This document shows positions 10,847 through 25,791 of a stretch of DNA of 64,000 nucleotides, piece after piece. Location: contig NW_001799211.1 of assembly GCF_000165425.1 (NCBI RefSeq), forward strand, positions 248,001 through 312,000. Reading direction: 5' to 3'. The DNA is from Paramecium tetraurelia (taxonomy: Eukaryota; Ciliophora; Oligohymenophorea; Peniculida; Parameciidae). Each line of letters opens with the position of its first letter. Within the stretch, counting starts at the first letter, position 1. Under the pieces are notes generated by a model that searched no databases, was not told where the DNA came from, and saw nothing but the letters and a program-made list of their open reading frames with translations. Both the position numbers and the translations under genes were made by a program.

Positions 10847-10924
10847 TTTAATAAGAGATATATTAAAAACAACAAAATTGATAAAAATAAACGAAGTTAT
10901 TCAATAATAATTATGTTCTTGTTG

Positions 10925-13900
10925 TCATTTATTATTAAAAAAATCATTCTCCATCTTCTCCATTTCAACAGCCTATTGTAAAATGTGAATATCTTTATTG
11001 CCTTAATCTATTTCTTATTGAACTATTTCTTCATGATCAGGCATTATCGGAGGAATCATTCTGTCAATTATAGAAATGGCATATTTCACAAAGAATATTT
11101 GTAATCCAATAGTAAATACAATGATCGATGAAATTCCCCATCCAACATCAATTTTCTATTGCTTGCTGCTTGAATCATCATTAAATGCCAAAATAACCAA
11201 AGTAATCAGGGTCATACTTACATCATAGGCAACCTCCCTAATGAACAATTCAATATAGTAGATAGGAATAACATTGGCAGATAGTGAATAGAATCCCAGT
11301 CTCACTAATACTAAAATACCAATTTATGGGTACACTGTCAAAGCTACTAAGGAGATAGCTATCATAATCTTTTATAAGTAAGGCACAAGTGCGAAAAATT
11401 TAGTATAAGGTGTAGTAAAGAGTAATCCATCAAAAAATTCTCCAAAGTAATCATAAACCTATTTTACTCTTATTATATGGGGATTTCTTATCAATTTAAA
11501 AATAATTAATACAATGGCTACTAAAATTAGGATTGCAAATAAAATTGACATCAAAAAATTAATAATTCCATAACCATTTGAAAAGTCAGGATAGAATAAA
11601 TTTAAGACAATACTCAATACGAGATCCATGAAAAATATTTCCACAAATATAGTCAACCCTTAACATCTGAAATATTTATGGACTTACTCAGCATAATATT
11701 CAATATCTGGATCTGGTACAAACCTATAAAAGAGTTCATTTATCCCAAGCAATACAAGCAAACCTGCAAAAACAGTCAAGAATCGACCACCTCCTTCAGA
11801 AAGCATTTAAGTATTGTATTCATAATATTGAAATTTCGGAGGAGCATCAAATTGACTGCAATCATTTTAAATTAGATCAAAAAAGTTAGGCATGAAAGTA
11901 AGATTAAAGTAATCCAAAACTGTGAATATCTATTCTGTGTTGTATCCCATTCTGATATTGATATATCTCAACATACTGATCATTTAAACGAATTCAATGG
12001 TTTTTCTAATTCTGCCTTCTCCTATCCTATAGTAATAGTAAAATCCTGAAAGCAAACCAAAAATGCAAACAACAAATAAAATATATGCAACAGCAATTGA
12101 AAGTTCCTTTTCTCCGCTAGTATAATAAATATAATAAGGTAAGGAAGTTGACAGTAAGTAGGATTCACTCTTATTAGTTTCTTCTAATAGTCGTCTATCT
12201 TGAGAAGTTTGATTGACTAAAGACCAATCAAAGATGTCCTATATTAATGATGCATTATTGAAGGTAATATTGGCCATAAGATCTTGTATAGTCAATTAAT
12301 AATAGAAAGTAATTTGGATGGTCTAATTTCTGAATGAGGAAACAGAATACTCAAAAGGAATGAATGCATTACTTCTGTCATGCTAAATTATAATACCTTC
12401 ATCATTGACTTCTTCAAATTCCTTAAACTTTAGAGATTCTAATTCAGGAATTATGATACTGGTGAGAGCACTATAATCGATTCCATCTTTCATAGGTCTT
12501 GAAAAATGAATATAGATAATATTGGTGTACACTTTGCTCCATTCAACGGTAAGTTGAGGAGGTGCTTTTAAAAAGCAAACATCAGGACCTTAAGGATCAT
12601 AAAGAATACAGTCCCAATTTAATTCTATCTTGCAAACTTCATCGCATCCATCCAAAGGTTTGATATCTCCATCATCACATCTTTCTTATGGATGATGCAA
12701 ACCGTCTCCACATAATAATGGTATGAGTTGACAAGAGCTACCATCTCTATAGTAGCCATCCGAACATAAGAGGCAATCTCCATCCTGGCTTTCACATTTC
12801 AGACATTAATCTCCCATATTACATGGCAAACAAGTAGAAGTCTCTTCATCCAAATAGTATTTATCAATGCAAGCATAACATGTCATTGTATCACAATCAG
12901 CACATGGAGATTAACAAGGAATACATTGATTACCCAACATGGCATTAGGCTGGTCATAGAATCCGATTGGACAATGAGAATAACACTTTCCATTTGATAA
13001 ATAATGATCATAATTGCATCGTACACAAGTTTGTTAATTTAGACATTAAGAACAATTGGATGCACATTCTGAACATACATTATTATCAGGATAATATCCA
13101 GATGGACAACCTGGATAACACTAGGTGCCTAGTTGGTAAAACATTGTTAAACAAGTGTCACATGTATTAGTTGATGTACAAATTGCACAGTTGCTCAGAC
13201 ATTTGAAACATAAGTCGTGAGACTATGTTTGTTTAATACATCCATAACCAGATTCAATCTTACAATATTATGAACATCCATCTCCATCATCAACATTATT
13301 ATCATCACATTACTCAGTATTATCTCTGATGCCATCACCACAATTAAGGATACAAGTATCTTTCCCTGCTTATGATCCACCTTAACATTAATATAAATTC
13401 TCTATTATGCACATTTCATTGCATCCATCTCCACCCAACACATTCCCATCATCGCACTTCTCATTTGAAATCTTGATTCCATCACCACATATGGATGAGC
13501 AAATGTTACCTACGCAACTATATCCAATCTCTATTTTGCATTATTTCGAACACCCATCTCCGTTCAAAGTATTACCATCATCACATTCCTCAGTTGATTT
13601 CTATATTCCATCCCCACAAATATCAGGAATAGCCTTACATTTATCTGCTGTAGTATCACTACCACCAGTACATACATAATCTGTATCTATTTTGCAATTA
13701 CTGCACCCATCATTGTTCACAGCGTTTCCATCATCGCATTCTTCTCCTTGATTTCTGACTCCATTTCCACATGTTTTGCTACACACACTAGGTGTTCCAG
13801 AACAGACCCAACCGACATCAGTAACACAATCTGAGCATCCATCTGAAGATGTGTTATTTGAATCATCACAGTCTTCTCCTGCATTAATAATTCCATTTCC

Positions 13901-16196
13901 ACATAATTTTGTGCAAACACTAACAGGATTTGCAGGTGTAGGTGTAGGAGGAGGATTTGAATTATCACAATCATAACCAATGTCTACCTTACAATTTGTA
14001 CAACCTGTTGTTCCACTTCCTATATCACATTATTCTAGATCAGGAGCACTGGATTCCAGTTTCCCATTTCCGCAATTCTTAAAACAATTTATAGGTCCTG
14101 CTAGTGGTGTACAATAATATAAATCCTCTATAGTTCCACAATCAGCTGAACATCCATCTCCATCAACATTATTACCATCATCACATATTTCTCCTGTATC
14201 CCAAATATGATCACCACAAGCTAAATAACAAGTGTCCTTTGTGGTTGCCGTTCCCCCTGAACACTTGTATGTTGGTGAGTTAACAGCACAATTAGCACAT
14301 CCTGGCCCTTAAGCTGCAATTGGAACAGCAACCAGATTACCTTCATCACAAGTCTCTCCTGCATCTCTCTTACCATTACCACATCGAGTACATACAGATG
14401 TCGCAGGATCACCAACATAATTACCTCCACAACTAGCACTAATCACACATGAGTTAGCAGCAGGCATGATCAAGAAATAGCCGGTGTTGCAGGCATTGCA
14501 ATTACCATTAGCAATACAAGAACTGCATTTAAAATCACAACTTCGACAAAGATCTACTGTCCCTGCAGTATTCGATAATGCATTAGCACCAGCGGTACAA
14601 GATGCGACACAATTACCTTCATTCATCAATAAAGGAGATTTGCATATTAGACAAATTTAACTACTGAAACTATTCAAAGAAACCTAACAATCACCATTGC
14701 AATTCAAATAATTTGTATCAGTTCCATCCTCATCTACATAAACTGTATATTTATTGAAAATATTGATATTTGATAACTACAAATTTCCACTAGAGAAAGA
14801 ATTCAAAGAACTTCCTAGTATTATGGTATCAGTTGCACTTTCTTAATAGGAATTACTTAAACTAGTAGTTTGATGTGCTTAATAGACACCTTTCTCTAAA
14901 GTTATATCATAAATGATTTGAGATTATTCTGTCAATGACCCTGGATACAAAATAGTACAAGTAATATGATGCCAAACATTAGTATTGTGTAAAATGAGAG
15001 CTGGTTGGAATATTGTAGTTCCAATCTTCAATTTAGTACCAAGTTGAGCTGCATTTGCTTAATAAAATAGTAGTGTAAGCACTTCTGTTGTACCTTGGTA
15101 ATTCCTTTTAAACACTTGCATATCTTTAGTTAAATCTACATTGTCTGCATCTCCTGATAAAACAGCTGTTGCTTTAAACCAAAGAGCTATTCCAAATATT
15201 GTGTTCGTACTCCCGAATACTACTGCTGGCAATTTTACTGTTTATGTTGATACAAACTACAATAAACCAATGGTTGTTCCCCAAGTAGGATCACTGGTTT
15301 AAACCGTATTATCTGTTCCTAAAAACCCTTACTTTGTCATATCAATTTTATTATACACTACTTAACCTGTCATCTCTTCTAATCTAAATCTAGCGAACAA
15401 AGAAACTGAATAGCTTGGATCCAAGAACATCAAGCCGAACCAATTATGCTTATAATCTAGTTCAATGTAGTCCTTCAAAATTGATATAGATCGAACTTAA
15501 CCATAATGATATTGATAGGCTGATCCCCAATACAGGAGTTACATCACTGCCAACGATGTCAATGAGGAGTGAAACCCAACTGCTTCGGTGATAGGCAGAG
15601 GATTCACAATTACATTAGGAGATGCAGGTTAAAAGGCGTAATAAACGACTTTCCCTTTAGAGTATGACAGTCCAACTGATCCGAAACACCATTTCTACTC
15701 CAAATATGGAAAAGGGGAATTCACCATAACACTTGGAGTGGAAGCTTTTGCGTATCTGATTTAAAACTATGTTGTTTATGTGTAATCTGCTGTATAATAC
15801 ATACCTAGTCGAACTCCTTGGTTAGTAATCAGACTTTCATCAGAGGTATCCATTGAAATTCTAAATATGGCTTGTTCAGGTTTAGTGGGTTCAGTACTAT
15901 CAGCCAGGTTTGTATGTTTAATGGGTGGTCGGAACCACAAGCTAAATATAATCTTTATATATCAACTTGATCATAAACGTATCTAAGGTATCAAAAAGGA
16001 ACGTTGTAGGATCATTCGTCAATTTAGGTTGTAATTAAATGTAATCTGTTGTTGCTGCTGGTGTTGTTCCCAATCCAACTATCACATCTGTTGCTGATAA
16101 TATTTCTTAGTAATATGCTGCTTTCTTAACTCCGCAAACAGTATCATAAGGTTAAGAATTTACTGTATATGCTATTAGTAATACTAGTAATATCAT
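10925..16196 (-). CDS. Giant cysteine-rich multi-pass membrane protein (ConA-like lectin fold, GF-receptor-like and DUF4215-type repeats)
   Basis: The frame begins at ATG 16194-16196 with a signal peptide (MILLVLLIAYTVNSQ) and ends at TGA 10925-10927, about 5.3 kb with several small introns (one near 11658-11686). Domains in order: a secreted N-terminal region containing a laminin-G/ConA-like jelly roll (GIALWFKATAV, then WHHITCTILYPG, about 14.7-15.3 kb); furin/growth-factor-receptor-like Cys repeats (CRSCDFKCSSCIANGNC, about 14.3-14.65 kb); a tandem array of repeats of the form CGDGI..GEECDDGN..NDGCS..C (DUF4215/TIGR02232 type, about 12.6-14.3 kb); more Cys-rich EGF-like units (12.6-13.1 kb); then a beta-rich juxtamembrane part and at least six hydrophobic helices (10.95-12.1 kb, e.g. 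FLMSILFAILILVAIVLIIF). The cytosolic tail is short. It looks like a surface receptor or adhesion protein of a family expanded in ciliates. Ligand and function are unknown. Confidence 0.85.
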
Positions 16197-16570
16197 TTTA
16201 TTAAATATATAATAAACTCCAATGATTTTAGGATGGTAATCGAATAAAATGTAGTTTTGAAATCAAAATACTAAAAGCGATAATCTCTATATCTCAATTG
16301 CTGTTTTAGAAGTTAACTTAAATGTTATTGATAAACATTTGCTAAAAGTAATCGATTTTTTTAGATCCTTTTTGAGAATATTTAATATGGTGCAGATATT
16401 TAATATGATGCTTTTACTTCAAAGATCAAATACTTATGTAAAATAACAAGAAATTTATAGTGCCAAATCCAATCTTACTTAAAACTTTGAATAAGACACT
16501 AAAAATGAAAGAATAAATCTAGATGAGAAAAATTGAAGTGAATGTTGTATTTAAAATGTTATTATATATT
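16197..16570. other. AT-rich intergenic region
   Basis: 374 nt between the start of the Cys-rich membrane gene and the stop of the PP6-like gene, both minus strand. It must hold the promoter of the membrane-protein gene. Nothing else is visible; a near-duplicate pair 'tttaatatggtgcagat / tttaatatgatgc' occurs at about 16379-16410. Confidence 0.4.
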
Positions 16571-17551
16571 TCATAAGAAATATGGTAAAACATTTTTGGG
16601 GGGTTGACTGGCAGCAGATTCTGGGACTTCTTTGAACATTACAAAGTCTCTTTTCAAATTTTCATCAAGAGAAAGCATAGAAGCTGCATTACCACATCTG
16701 TAGCAATAATTTGGGGCTGACCATACAGTTACAAGTTATTCCTATGATAAATTATGATCTTACCTCAAACCAGTATTAGTAGCCATCCTAAACTAATTGA
16801 TGTGCACGAGCAATTAATTCTAAGCCATTAATATGATTAAAATCATGTGTCACCTTTTTACCAAATATCCAACCTGCTCCTCTTGTATTTAGTGCCCAAG
16901 TATCTACTTCTTCTGGATCTGACCACATCAAATCACAAAATGGACCTTCATGAGGAATTTCAGTTTTTCGATCTATTATAGAATATCAATCATCCTTACC
17001 TATTGTTCTTATTTAATCGATTGTTCTTAACTCTGGAGAAAGACCTCCATGAACACACAAGACCTTTCCATCTACCAGAGCTCCCAAAGGAAGATAGTCG
17101 AAAACATCTGTAAAATATCGCCAAGGATTAGCATTCCCGTACTTTCTCACAATTTCGTCATAGAAACCATAAACTTAAGTAATTTGTCTTGATTCATGGT
17201 TTCCTCTCAATAATGTAATGTTGTCTGGGTATTTAAGTTTCAAACAAAGCAAATACTCGAATGTCTCGACAGAATTGTATCTACAATCAAAAATCTAAAA
17301 TACCCACGATCAACAAAATCCCCAATAAATATATAGTTGGCATTTGGTATCTACCCTCCCTTATTGAATAGCTCCAACAAATCAAAGAACTGCCCATGAA
17401 TGTCTCCGCAAATTATTACTGGGGCTTTCACCTAATGAACATTTGATTCCTCTATAAAAATCTCTTTTGCATGCTCACAAACCAAACGAACATCTCTCTC
17501 TGTCAAACAACGAGCATTTCTTAAAGTTTCTAAGTATTTATCGATATCCAT
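16571..17551 (-). CDS. Serine/threonine protein phosphatase 6 (SIT4/PP6-type) catalytic subunit
   Basis: Start ATG 17549-17551, stop TGA 16571-16573, introns at 17281-17303, 16973-16999 and 16742-16763, 302 aa, the normal size for PP2A-family catalytic subunits. Signature motifs in order: [108 protein letters not shown] and a C-terminal PYFL. All metal-binding residues (GDxHG, GDxxDRG, GNHE) are present. The pattern [16 protein letters not shown] and the PYFL end are closer to PP6/Sit4 than to PP2A or PP4, so PP6 is preferred, with PP4 as the alternative. Confidence 0.9.
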
Positions 17552-17848
17552 TTAAAATTTTAAATTAATTCTCTCGTATAATAAATCATCTCTAATATTT
17601 ATAAATATTCAAAATTTATAATATATAAAACTTAACCTTATAATATGTAATATAACAATATCCATTATGCTAATTAAATGGATTTCATATTTTACTTTCC
17701 AATAATTCTAATTTTAAATTACAACATTCCTTTAATTTATAAATGATTCTATAGTGATTGATAACTTTGTATGAAAGAATTATAGAAATATATTTTTTAC
17801 ATAAATCTAATTTAATATAAATTATAATCTACTCATTCAGCATATTAA
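17552..17848. other. AT-rich intergenic region
   Basis: 297 nt between the PP6-type start and the SelO stop, both on the minus strand; presumably the PP6-type gene's promoter and the SelO 3' UTR. No further feature seen. Confidence 0.4.
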
Positions 17849-19616
<1,768 letters not shown>

Positions 19617-19841
19617 TAAATAAAAATATAATCTTAAGAAATTAGAAAATCGATTTTAAAATTTAGAAAACCTTCAAATTTACATTCTTTTCCTATCATT
19701 ATATTTAAATTACAAAAAATATTCAATTTATATACAAGTGGATGGAATTAAGTTGAAGCAAATAATAAATAATAAATAAAAAATAAGAAATAATTCAAAC
19801 TTATATTAATAAAGTGCATAATTATATAATTTAAATTTAAA

Positions 19842-22800
19842 ATGGAAGTTGAATTACATTAATAAATCCCTCCATAACTCAATGTACAAGTGGCAATTAG
19901 GGTTCGTCCTTTCAATGAAAAAGAATTGAAGTAAAAAGAAGGGGTGTGTTTGGAGACATCCGAAAAATAAGTAACTCTTCTGCAAAGCGCTCGTTTGTTC
20001 ACATTCGATTATGTTTTTGATTAAAATGCTTGCCAAGAGTAAATCTATAGAAAGTACGCTTAGTAATTAATCATAGGTGTGTGAGCAATTTGGTTTAGAG
20101 GTGCTTTGAAGGTTATAATAGTACCATTCTTGCGTATGGGCAAACTGGATCAGGGAAAACACACACTATGGGTACTACAGGGATAGATTGTTTGTCAAGT
20201 ATCGCAGATTATCTATAAAGATAAAAATAACTTGGGGATGATTCCAAGGGTTATCACACACATTTTTGAAGAAATTGAAAAAATAGACTAAGAAATCCTT
20301 ATTTCATGTTCATACTTGGAACTATACAATGAATAAATAATTGATCTCTTGTTGGAGACTTCAATATCCAGTTAACCTACTATCAGAGAAGAGAAGGATC
20401 ATACAATAACAATATTAAATTTAACTACAATATTAGTAAATAATCCAAATGAAATGCTTTAAGTATTAAATAGAGGAGCTGTCCATCGGACAACTGCAGC
20501 TACATAAATGAATATGACAAGTTCTAGATCACATGCAATATTTACAATCTACTTTAAAATAAATCCTAAGGACGATTCTGAGGATGGTACCTTAAATGCA
20601 AAATTTCATTTTGTTGATCTTGCAGGAAGTGAAAGATTGAAGAAAACTTTGGCCTAGGGGAAAACAATGGAGGAAGGAATCAACATAAACCAAAGCCTTT
20701 TAGTCTTGGGCAATGTGATCAAGACTTTGAGCGATTAAAAAAAGAAAAGTTAAACTCATATTCCCTATAGAGAGAGTAAATTAACTAGGTATTAAGTATT
20801 TAATAATAATAGAATATTGTAAGATTCTTTGGGAGGTAACTCCAATACTTGTATGATAGCATGTGTGTCTCCTGCTGAAAGTAATTATGAGGAGACTCTT
20901 AATACTTTGAAATATGCTTCAAGAGCAAGGGAAATTTAGAATAAGCCAACCTAAAATAGAGTAACTATATAATTAATAATCATAGGATCCCCATGCAATT
21001 TAAATTTTAAGTTTGAAATAGGAGATTGCAACATTAATTGAATAAAATAAACAGTTTTAAGAATTGCTTCATACAAATGGAGTTAAATTCGATCAAATTA
21101 AAAAAGTGTCAGTATCACAGTATTCTTCAAATATTCCACATACTTGTGAGGAACATCTAGAGATAATTCAAAAATAGAAACAAGCCTTACTTGTATGGGA
21201 ACGTCTTGGATCTCAGCATAAATTGGAGGTGCAAAAATTACAATCTTTAATTAACGATTTAGAAATAGAATTACATAATTTAAAGAAGAAAAAAGATATC
21301 ATTTTTAAACAATTCTAAGATGCTAAGAAGTAAATCACTATGTTAATTTAGAATTCTGTAAAAGTTTAACATTCCATTCACTAATTATGAAGAAGATGAT
21401 GAAATTGAGGATTTGTATGACGAAGTTGATAAACTAAAATAAGAAACAAAGGAAAAAGATTATAAAATTCTAACTATGTAGAAGGAAATAGATGAGCTAT
21501 TACAGGTAGTTTTTATTGTTTATATACTAGGATAGGATGCACACAGAGATCAATACATCTTGTGTAAAAAATAGAAGGAGTTGATGGTTCTTCAGAGGAA
21601 ACTTGAAAAACTAGATACAAGGGATAATTTTGAATCTCCAATCTAAGATTCAGAAGTTGATGAAGAAGTAATTTGTAATGATTCCATGATCAAAGAGGCT
21701 AATTAACAAATTGAGGAGTTTGAAAGCAATTTATAGGTTATGACAATTAGAAATTTTGAACTTAAACGGCAATTGGCTGAAGATATGAAAAAGGAATTTC
21801 AATAACAAATTTCTGTATTAGAGGCTTAAAAGTCTTCATTAATGAAACAAGTAAATTAGAAATAGGATGCTACTTAATTGAATGCTTTGAAAGTTAAACT
21901 ATAGGAATATGAATCCAAGATTGGAGAGATGAGATAAAAAGAATAAAATATGAGACAGATGTAAAAGAGATTGGAAGAATAAGAAAACTAGGTTAAAGAT
22001 TTAAAGATAAATATAGAAAAAATGAAAAAATAGAAAGTAGAATTAATTAAAAAAATGAAGTCAGATAATGAAAAGTATATCAAGGATAAAGAAGAGAAAT
22101 AAAAAGAATTGATTTTAATTAAAAAACTTAAAATTTAACAAGAAGCTGCCTTAAGTAAGTTGAAAAATGAAAATTGTAAAAAAGAAGTACTTCTTAGAAG
22201 AAAGGAGGATGAAATATTAAAGTAGAGAAATGAGAAAGTTATTGAAAAGGGGACAGGTCTATCATTTAAGAAATCTCAAAAAGTGTAAGCTTATGATTCA
22301 ATGGAGAAATAAATAGAATCTTTATTCTCTTAGTTGATATCTGGAGGATAGGCAGAAATCTAAATATAAAGGGAAATCATCAAGTTGGAGTAGTTATAAG
22401 AGGAAATAAGTTAAATAGAATAGAAAATTTGTTAGTTATAAATCAAGAGAGAATAAACATCATTTGATTAGAATAATAAAAATAGTTTAAATTAGATAGA
22501 ATTAGAATTGAGCGATATCATAATCATAAGAGAAAATATAAATGAGACAATCGATTATTAGTTGCATAAAATAGAGTAATTAAGAAAGAGTTGCAATAAT
22601 TGTAATGAAATATATACAAATTTCTTGACCAATTCAGAATTGAGAGAACTTCCTAATTGGTGTATTAGAACCTTTAAATTTGTGATTGATAATTGGATTA
22701 AAGATCATTTGCAGATGCAGAATTTCAGCTAATAGAATGATGAATTTTAGCAAATAATTCAAGAATTACAACAATAACTATAAAGGCCACTTTAGGAGAC

Positions 22801-24267
22801 GAATTGCAACTCACCTACTCTGAAAAAGAAGATTGTCAAATAACAAATTTCTTCTTAACCTAGTGATGCTTTGGAACTCAGAAAGTAGCTTAATGATCAA
22901 AAAAGAAAGTATTAATTCTTATAGAATGAAAATAAAAATATGATATCGGATTTAGAATACTATAAGAAATTCTACACAGAACATATAAACAAAACATAGA
23001 AGGATAAATGCATAGGTTTAAATGATTAGGCTTAAATTCCCTAGAGTTAGAGTTATCAGTAGATAAGGGATGCTTATAAATTGGAAAGAACCAAACAGAA
23101 GGAATTATCCTTGAATTTAAGTTTTTAAAAGCCATACATATAAAATTCTGCTCTCAAAATGGCCAAAGTATGTAAGTCAGAAAGAGAGGGATATACTGAT
23201 CCACTTAGTTAGGCATAAGAAGAATAAGAATTAAGATATGAGTATTAAATGATTTTTATTTAATAGTGTAATTAAATCAATACCTGGCCATGAAAATCCC
23301 ATATTGTGTGTGTACACAATGTAAAACCTATTATGTTCAAGTGCTTTTAGATCTGTAAAGATATGGGATATGGATGCACAATCTCATGTTGTATCTTTGG
23401 ATGCAAACACTCATGTTAAATCGATTTGTCATTGGCCTGAGAGGAATGCAATTGCAGTATCTCACGGATCCTAAATCTCATTGTACGATGTGACTTCGTT
23501 TTAACTATAGAGTGTATTGAAGTCGTCAATTGATGAAATAAGAGTGATGACAAGACACAATGGCTTATTAGTTGCAGGTGGAAAGGGCATTAATTATGCT
23601 ATGAATGTTTGGGATGCAAGATCAAATAAGTATTGATAATGATATTCTTAGTTAAATTCATGAATTTGAGAAGTCAAGTGATGTTATGTGCATACAACAG
23701 TCTGATTAGACCTAGGAGTTAATTTGGGGAACCTTCAATCACAATGTGAGGAAAATGATGATGAACAGTAATAAATATGGTTAGATTGCATAAATGACAC
23801 CTCCACATTATGATAAGGTTACTGGAGTTGGTCTACTTGATAATTGGATAGTGAGTTGTTCCTTTGGCAAAGGAATGAGGATGTGGAACTAAGTGAATGG
23901 TTAATAAGGATAAGCAAATTCTGATATCCATAAAGATTCAATCTTAACTATGGCCAGTATAATTATTGATTTATTATTATTAGTTGACAAAACCCTTAAG
24001 GTCATGTATACTGGATGTAAGGATGGATAAATTAAAGCCATTAGGATTAGTGAGAACAAATTCTAACTTGTTAGTGATATTAGTGCTTCTGTCTAATAAA
24101 TTAATTCTCTAAATATCATAAATGATAGTTCACTAATTGTAAGTGGTGGACAAGATAGAATGATTAAAATATGGAAGCCTTCTAAATTTACTTTTGATTA
24201 CTTAAAATAGTTTACTCCAAATATTGGGGATTTCATTATAGAGGAAGATCAATACCTATTTAGTTGA
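19842..24267 (+). CDS. KIF21-like kinesin: N-terminal motor, coiled coil, C-terminal WD40
   Basis: Ten exons with introns at 20054-20076, 20199-20220, 20789-20812, 20961-20985, 21330-21351, 21506-21535, 23242-23266, 23630-23651 and 23957-23983. The exon sum is exactly 1402 codons. Motor (about residues 15-360): [15 protein letters not shown]-loop [56 protein letters not shown]. It is followed by about 750 residues of charged, Q-rich coiled coil. The last 330 residues are WD40 repeats: [15 protein letters not shown], then [13 protein letters not shown], then [15 protein letters not shown]. The 25-nt intron at 23242-23266 joins coil to WD40 in frame, so this is one gene and not two. Motor plus WD40 is the KIF21 (kinesin-4) architecture, which regulates microtubule plus-end growth in cilia and cell cortex. 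Confidence 0.92.
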
Positions 24268-24444
24268 CTATTATTTATTTGATATTATACATAACAATTT
24301 AGATTATGCAAATTAATTATTGATTAATTAATGTTAGATTGTTTCAAACAATATTTACAATTAATAAGAATATTATAAATTATTATTTTTAGCAAATTTG
24401 ATATTTATTAGATAATTCAGTTTTAAAGTAAGTTACGAAAGTCT
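24268..24444. other. Convergent intergenic spacer
   Basis: 177 nt of AT-rich sequence between the kinesin stop and the EF-hand gene stop. No feature seen. Confidence 0.4.
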
Positions 24445-24635
24445 TCATGGCTTCTAACCCATTTCTAAGAATTTTATTAAAATTTACCTTCAAGAACTGC
24501 TCTTAATTCATCTTTCTCAATATATCCCGATACATTTTTATCAAATGCCACAAAAGCCTCATAACATTTTTATTTCTCCTTTGCTGTGAGTGTATCTACA
24601 TTAACTTTTTTTAGATCTTCCATATTTATAGACAT
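24445..24635 (-). CDS. Miniature protein with a single EF-hand
   Basis: Start ATG 24633-24635 (MSINMEDLKKVNVDT), stop TGA 24445-24447, one 23-nt intron at 24465-24487, only 55 aa. Residues 25-50 form one canonical EF-hand: helix CYEAFVAF, loop DKNVSGYIEKDE with Asp1, Asn3, Ser5, Glu9 and Glu12 in place, then LRAVLEEMGQKP. Calmodulin and centrin carry four such hands, and here the protein ends where the linker to hand 2 should begin. It could be a genuine one-hand peptide, which would have to dimerise to bind calcium well, or a truncated remnant of a calmodulin-like gene. The intact intron and frame argue for an expressed gene. Confidence 0.65.
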
Positions 24636-24860
24636 TTCTAATCGCAAAAAAATAAAAATAATTAATAAAAATATTAGTTGGAATTCAATTCATTTTAAAT
24701 ACATTAATTAAATAATTTATGCATTTGAGTAATCATTTCTTATATACTTACTTGTTATCTCAATACTATTTAAATATATATAAACTGAGTAGAAATGTTG
24801 AAATTAAGCAGATTTATGATAAATCTCTTATAAATAAATTTATAAAAAGGTAATAATAAT

Positions 24861-25791
24861 TCAAAGTTAAAATGTATCAATATTACAATTCGCATGTCCA
24901 TATTGTTTGCAGGCCAAACAAATTATTTAATTGTTTCCTTTGGTTTAAACTGGCACAATTATTCCACAATCTTCAGCCTTATGACTAGTTTTCCCACAAA
25001 ATGGGCAAAATGTCAGTCTCAGTTTAATCTAATAATGATATTTAAATGAATACTTTACAATCATATTTTCGATGACCACTACGATTGCATCGAAAACAAG
25101 AAAAATTAGTGCAACTCTCACCATGATGTTTTTCACTCAAACAATAAATGCATTAAACTCTTTATTTTTCAGTACATTAATTTTCTACATGTCCAACTTA
25201 CTTACATCTGAAACAAAAATTAAAGCAGTTTTTTTAATAATATCTATTTAAACCGATTTCTAGTTCTTATTTTAAATTTTATTAAAAATCTGTAAGATTA
25301 GTTCCTTAAACAGAGTCTTCTTTTTTCTCTTCTATAGTCTCTTGTTTCTAATTAATGATTTTTGATAGTTTTTGATTCAGAAATTTGTTTGAAGTAGTTC
25401 TTTATTTCCCATCGACTTAATATCTGACCTAAATATCTTTCTTTGAGGGGTGAGAATCAAGCACAAAATCTAACATTTTTGTTTTGTTTTTATCATGCTA
25501 TTATTTTTCTTTTGAAGGAGATGTTATAGATTATAAGCTTTTGGATATGCTTGAAGAGGATGAAGAACTATCTGAGTAGGAATAATCACATTAACTTTTT
25601 GCTGTTCTTTTTCTATTAGATTAGTGGATCTAAATAGGCTTGATGAAAATATTCTTGACGATCCCATCTATTGCTTAACTTTTTTTTACATCAGCATTAC
25701 TATTGCCATTCTTGGAATTATCATTTTTTTACTACTGTGCATCTTCAGGATTTTCTCCTTAATCGACTGGATTTAGGTCTAAATAGATCAT
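24861..25791 (-). CDS. CCHC zinc-knuckle protein (ZCCHC7/Air-like)
   Basis: Start ATG 25789-25791 (MIYLDLNPVDQGENPED), stop TGA 24861-24863, one intron 25029-25053, 301 aa. The N-terminal 180 residues are hydrophilic and Ser-rich (YSYSDSSSSSSSISKS). Five zinc knuckles follow in the C-terminal 120 residues: CFRCKQVGHVENQC, CIYCLSEKHHGESC, CFRCNRSGHRKYDC, CPFCGKTSHKAEDC and CLACKQYGHANC. Five closely spaced CCHC knuckles with this spacing are the mark of ZCCHC7/Air1-Air2, RNA-binding subunits of the nuclear TRAMP complex that polyadenylates RNA for exosome decay. The assignment to TRAMP is inferred from the knuckle count and order only. Confidence 0.8.

Noticed and set aside
13407-13980. Plus-strand open frames rich in Pro, Ser and His opposite the Cys-rich gene
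   Set aside because: They are the antisense shadow of the GEECDDGN-type repeats on the minus strand, whose Cys pattern is clearly the real signal.
23242-23293. End of the kinesin gene at TGA 23291 and a separate WD40 gene
   Set aside because: A typical 25-nt intron joins the two in frame and the total exon length becomes divisible by three; motor plus WD40 is also a known kinesin architecture.
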